Positions 63,746 through 64,000 of a stretch of 64,000 nt of DNA are shown here, in pieces. Within the stretch, counting starts at the first letter, position 1. The number at the start of each line of letters is the position of its first letter. Made by a program: the position numbers and the translations under genes. The notes under the pieces are model-generated. The model saw nothing but the letters and a program-made list of their open reading frames with translations. It made no database searches and was not told where the DNA came from. Source of the stretch: Chloropicon primus (Eukaryota > Chlorophyta > Chloropicophyceae > Chloropicales > Chloropicaceae); NCBI GenBank assembly GCA_023205875.1, contig CP060772.1, positions 365,916 to 429,915 on the forward strand, written 5' to 3'.

Positions 63746-64000
63746 GTTTAGGCTTGTAGGTTGTTAGGTTGTTAGGTTTTAGGTTTTAGGTTTAGGTTTT
63801 AGATTTTAGGTTTTAGGTTTTAGGTTTAGGTTTAGGTTTTTAGGTTTTAGGTTTTAGGTTTTAGGTTTAGGTTTTAGGTTTTAGGTTTTAGGTTTTAGGT
63901 TTTAGGTTTTAGGTTTTAGGTTTTAGGTTTTAGGTTTTAGGTTTTAGGTTTTAGGTTTTAGGTTTTAGGTTTTAGGTTTTAGGTTTTAGGTTTTAGGTTT
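63746..64000 (+). repeat. Telomere, TTTTAGG heptamers
   Basis: Starts with degenerate units (GTTGTTAGG, TTTAGG, TTTTTAGG) and becomes a perfect TTTTAGG array from about 63870 to the edge. The G-rich strand runs 5' to 3' outward, so this is a genuine right chromosome end. Confidence 0.96.

Overview
The window is a nuclear chromosome end of a compact eukaryotic genome, most likely a green alga of the prasinophyte type. The right edge (about 63,746-64,000) is a telomere of TTTTAGG heptamers running outward. The genes have eukaryotic content: GPI transamidase, nuclear-pore Nup160, RuvB-like ATPase, proteasome Dss1, DCAF7 and a STK16 kinase. GT-AG introns are present but few. A homogentisate solanesyltransferase with a transit-like first exon, an LPA1-type 2-PGK-like protein and a SUT-like carrier point to a photosynthetic Viridiplantae cell. 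The genus cannot be fixed from the sequence alone.

The layout is strikingly regular. Twenty-seven protein genes alternate in strand, giving twelve tight convergent pairs whose stop codons lie only 39-265 bp apart. Between them are longer divergent or tandem promoter spaces of roughly 240-2,600 bp. Almost all repeats lie in the promoter spaces: microsatellites, a 177-bp higher-order satellite, a 1.3-kb GGA/CAT minisatellite and a 39-bp minisatellite. A dispersed palindromic element (arms resembling GGTATCGTTGGAAAG and CTTTCCAACGATACC) occurs in most promoter spaces, and I saw it in none of the convergent gaps.

Region by region. 0-12 kb: isovaleryl-CoA dehydrogenase, GTPBP1/2-like GTPase, PIG-T-like GPI transamidase subunit, NIPA magnesium transporter, NUMOD3 protein, alpha/beta hydrolase. 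12.7-23 kb: WH2/proline-rich protein, Nup160, SixA-like phosphatase, homogentisate solanesyltransferase. 24-37 kb: Lys-rich membrane-anchored protein, two head-to-head tandem-BRCT genes sharing a 525-bp nearly identical inverted repeat, a YqaJ-like nuclease, a triple HARE-HTH protein, a DUF4336 protein, RuvBL1. 38-54 kb: LPA1-like protein, an unknown protein, SUT-like carrier, DCAF7, an unknown membrane protein, SLC25A39/40-like carrier, phosducin-like protein, Dss1, SRPBCC protein. 54-62.4 kb: DEAD-box helicase, rhodanese-like protein, STK16-like kinase, purple acid phosphatase. 62.4-64 kb: gene-free subtelomere and telomere.

No operon-like pathway is visible. The one thematic neighbourhood is 24.7-37 kb, where several DNA- or chromatin-associated modules cluster, possibly by chance. 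The best candidates for something undescribed are the promoter-restricted palindromes and the BRCT inverted-repeat pair. Exon borders were inferred by eye from splice consensus plus reading-frame and family continuity. Start codons were set at the first suitable ATG, since several open frames extend upstream only through non-ATG codons.
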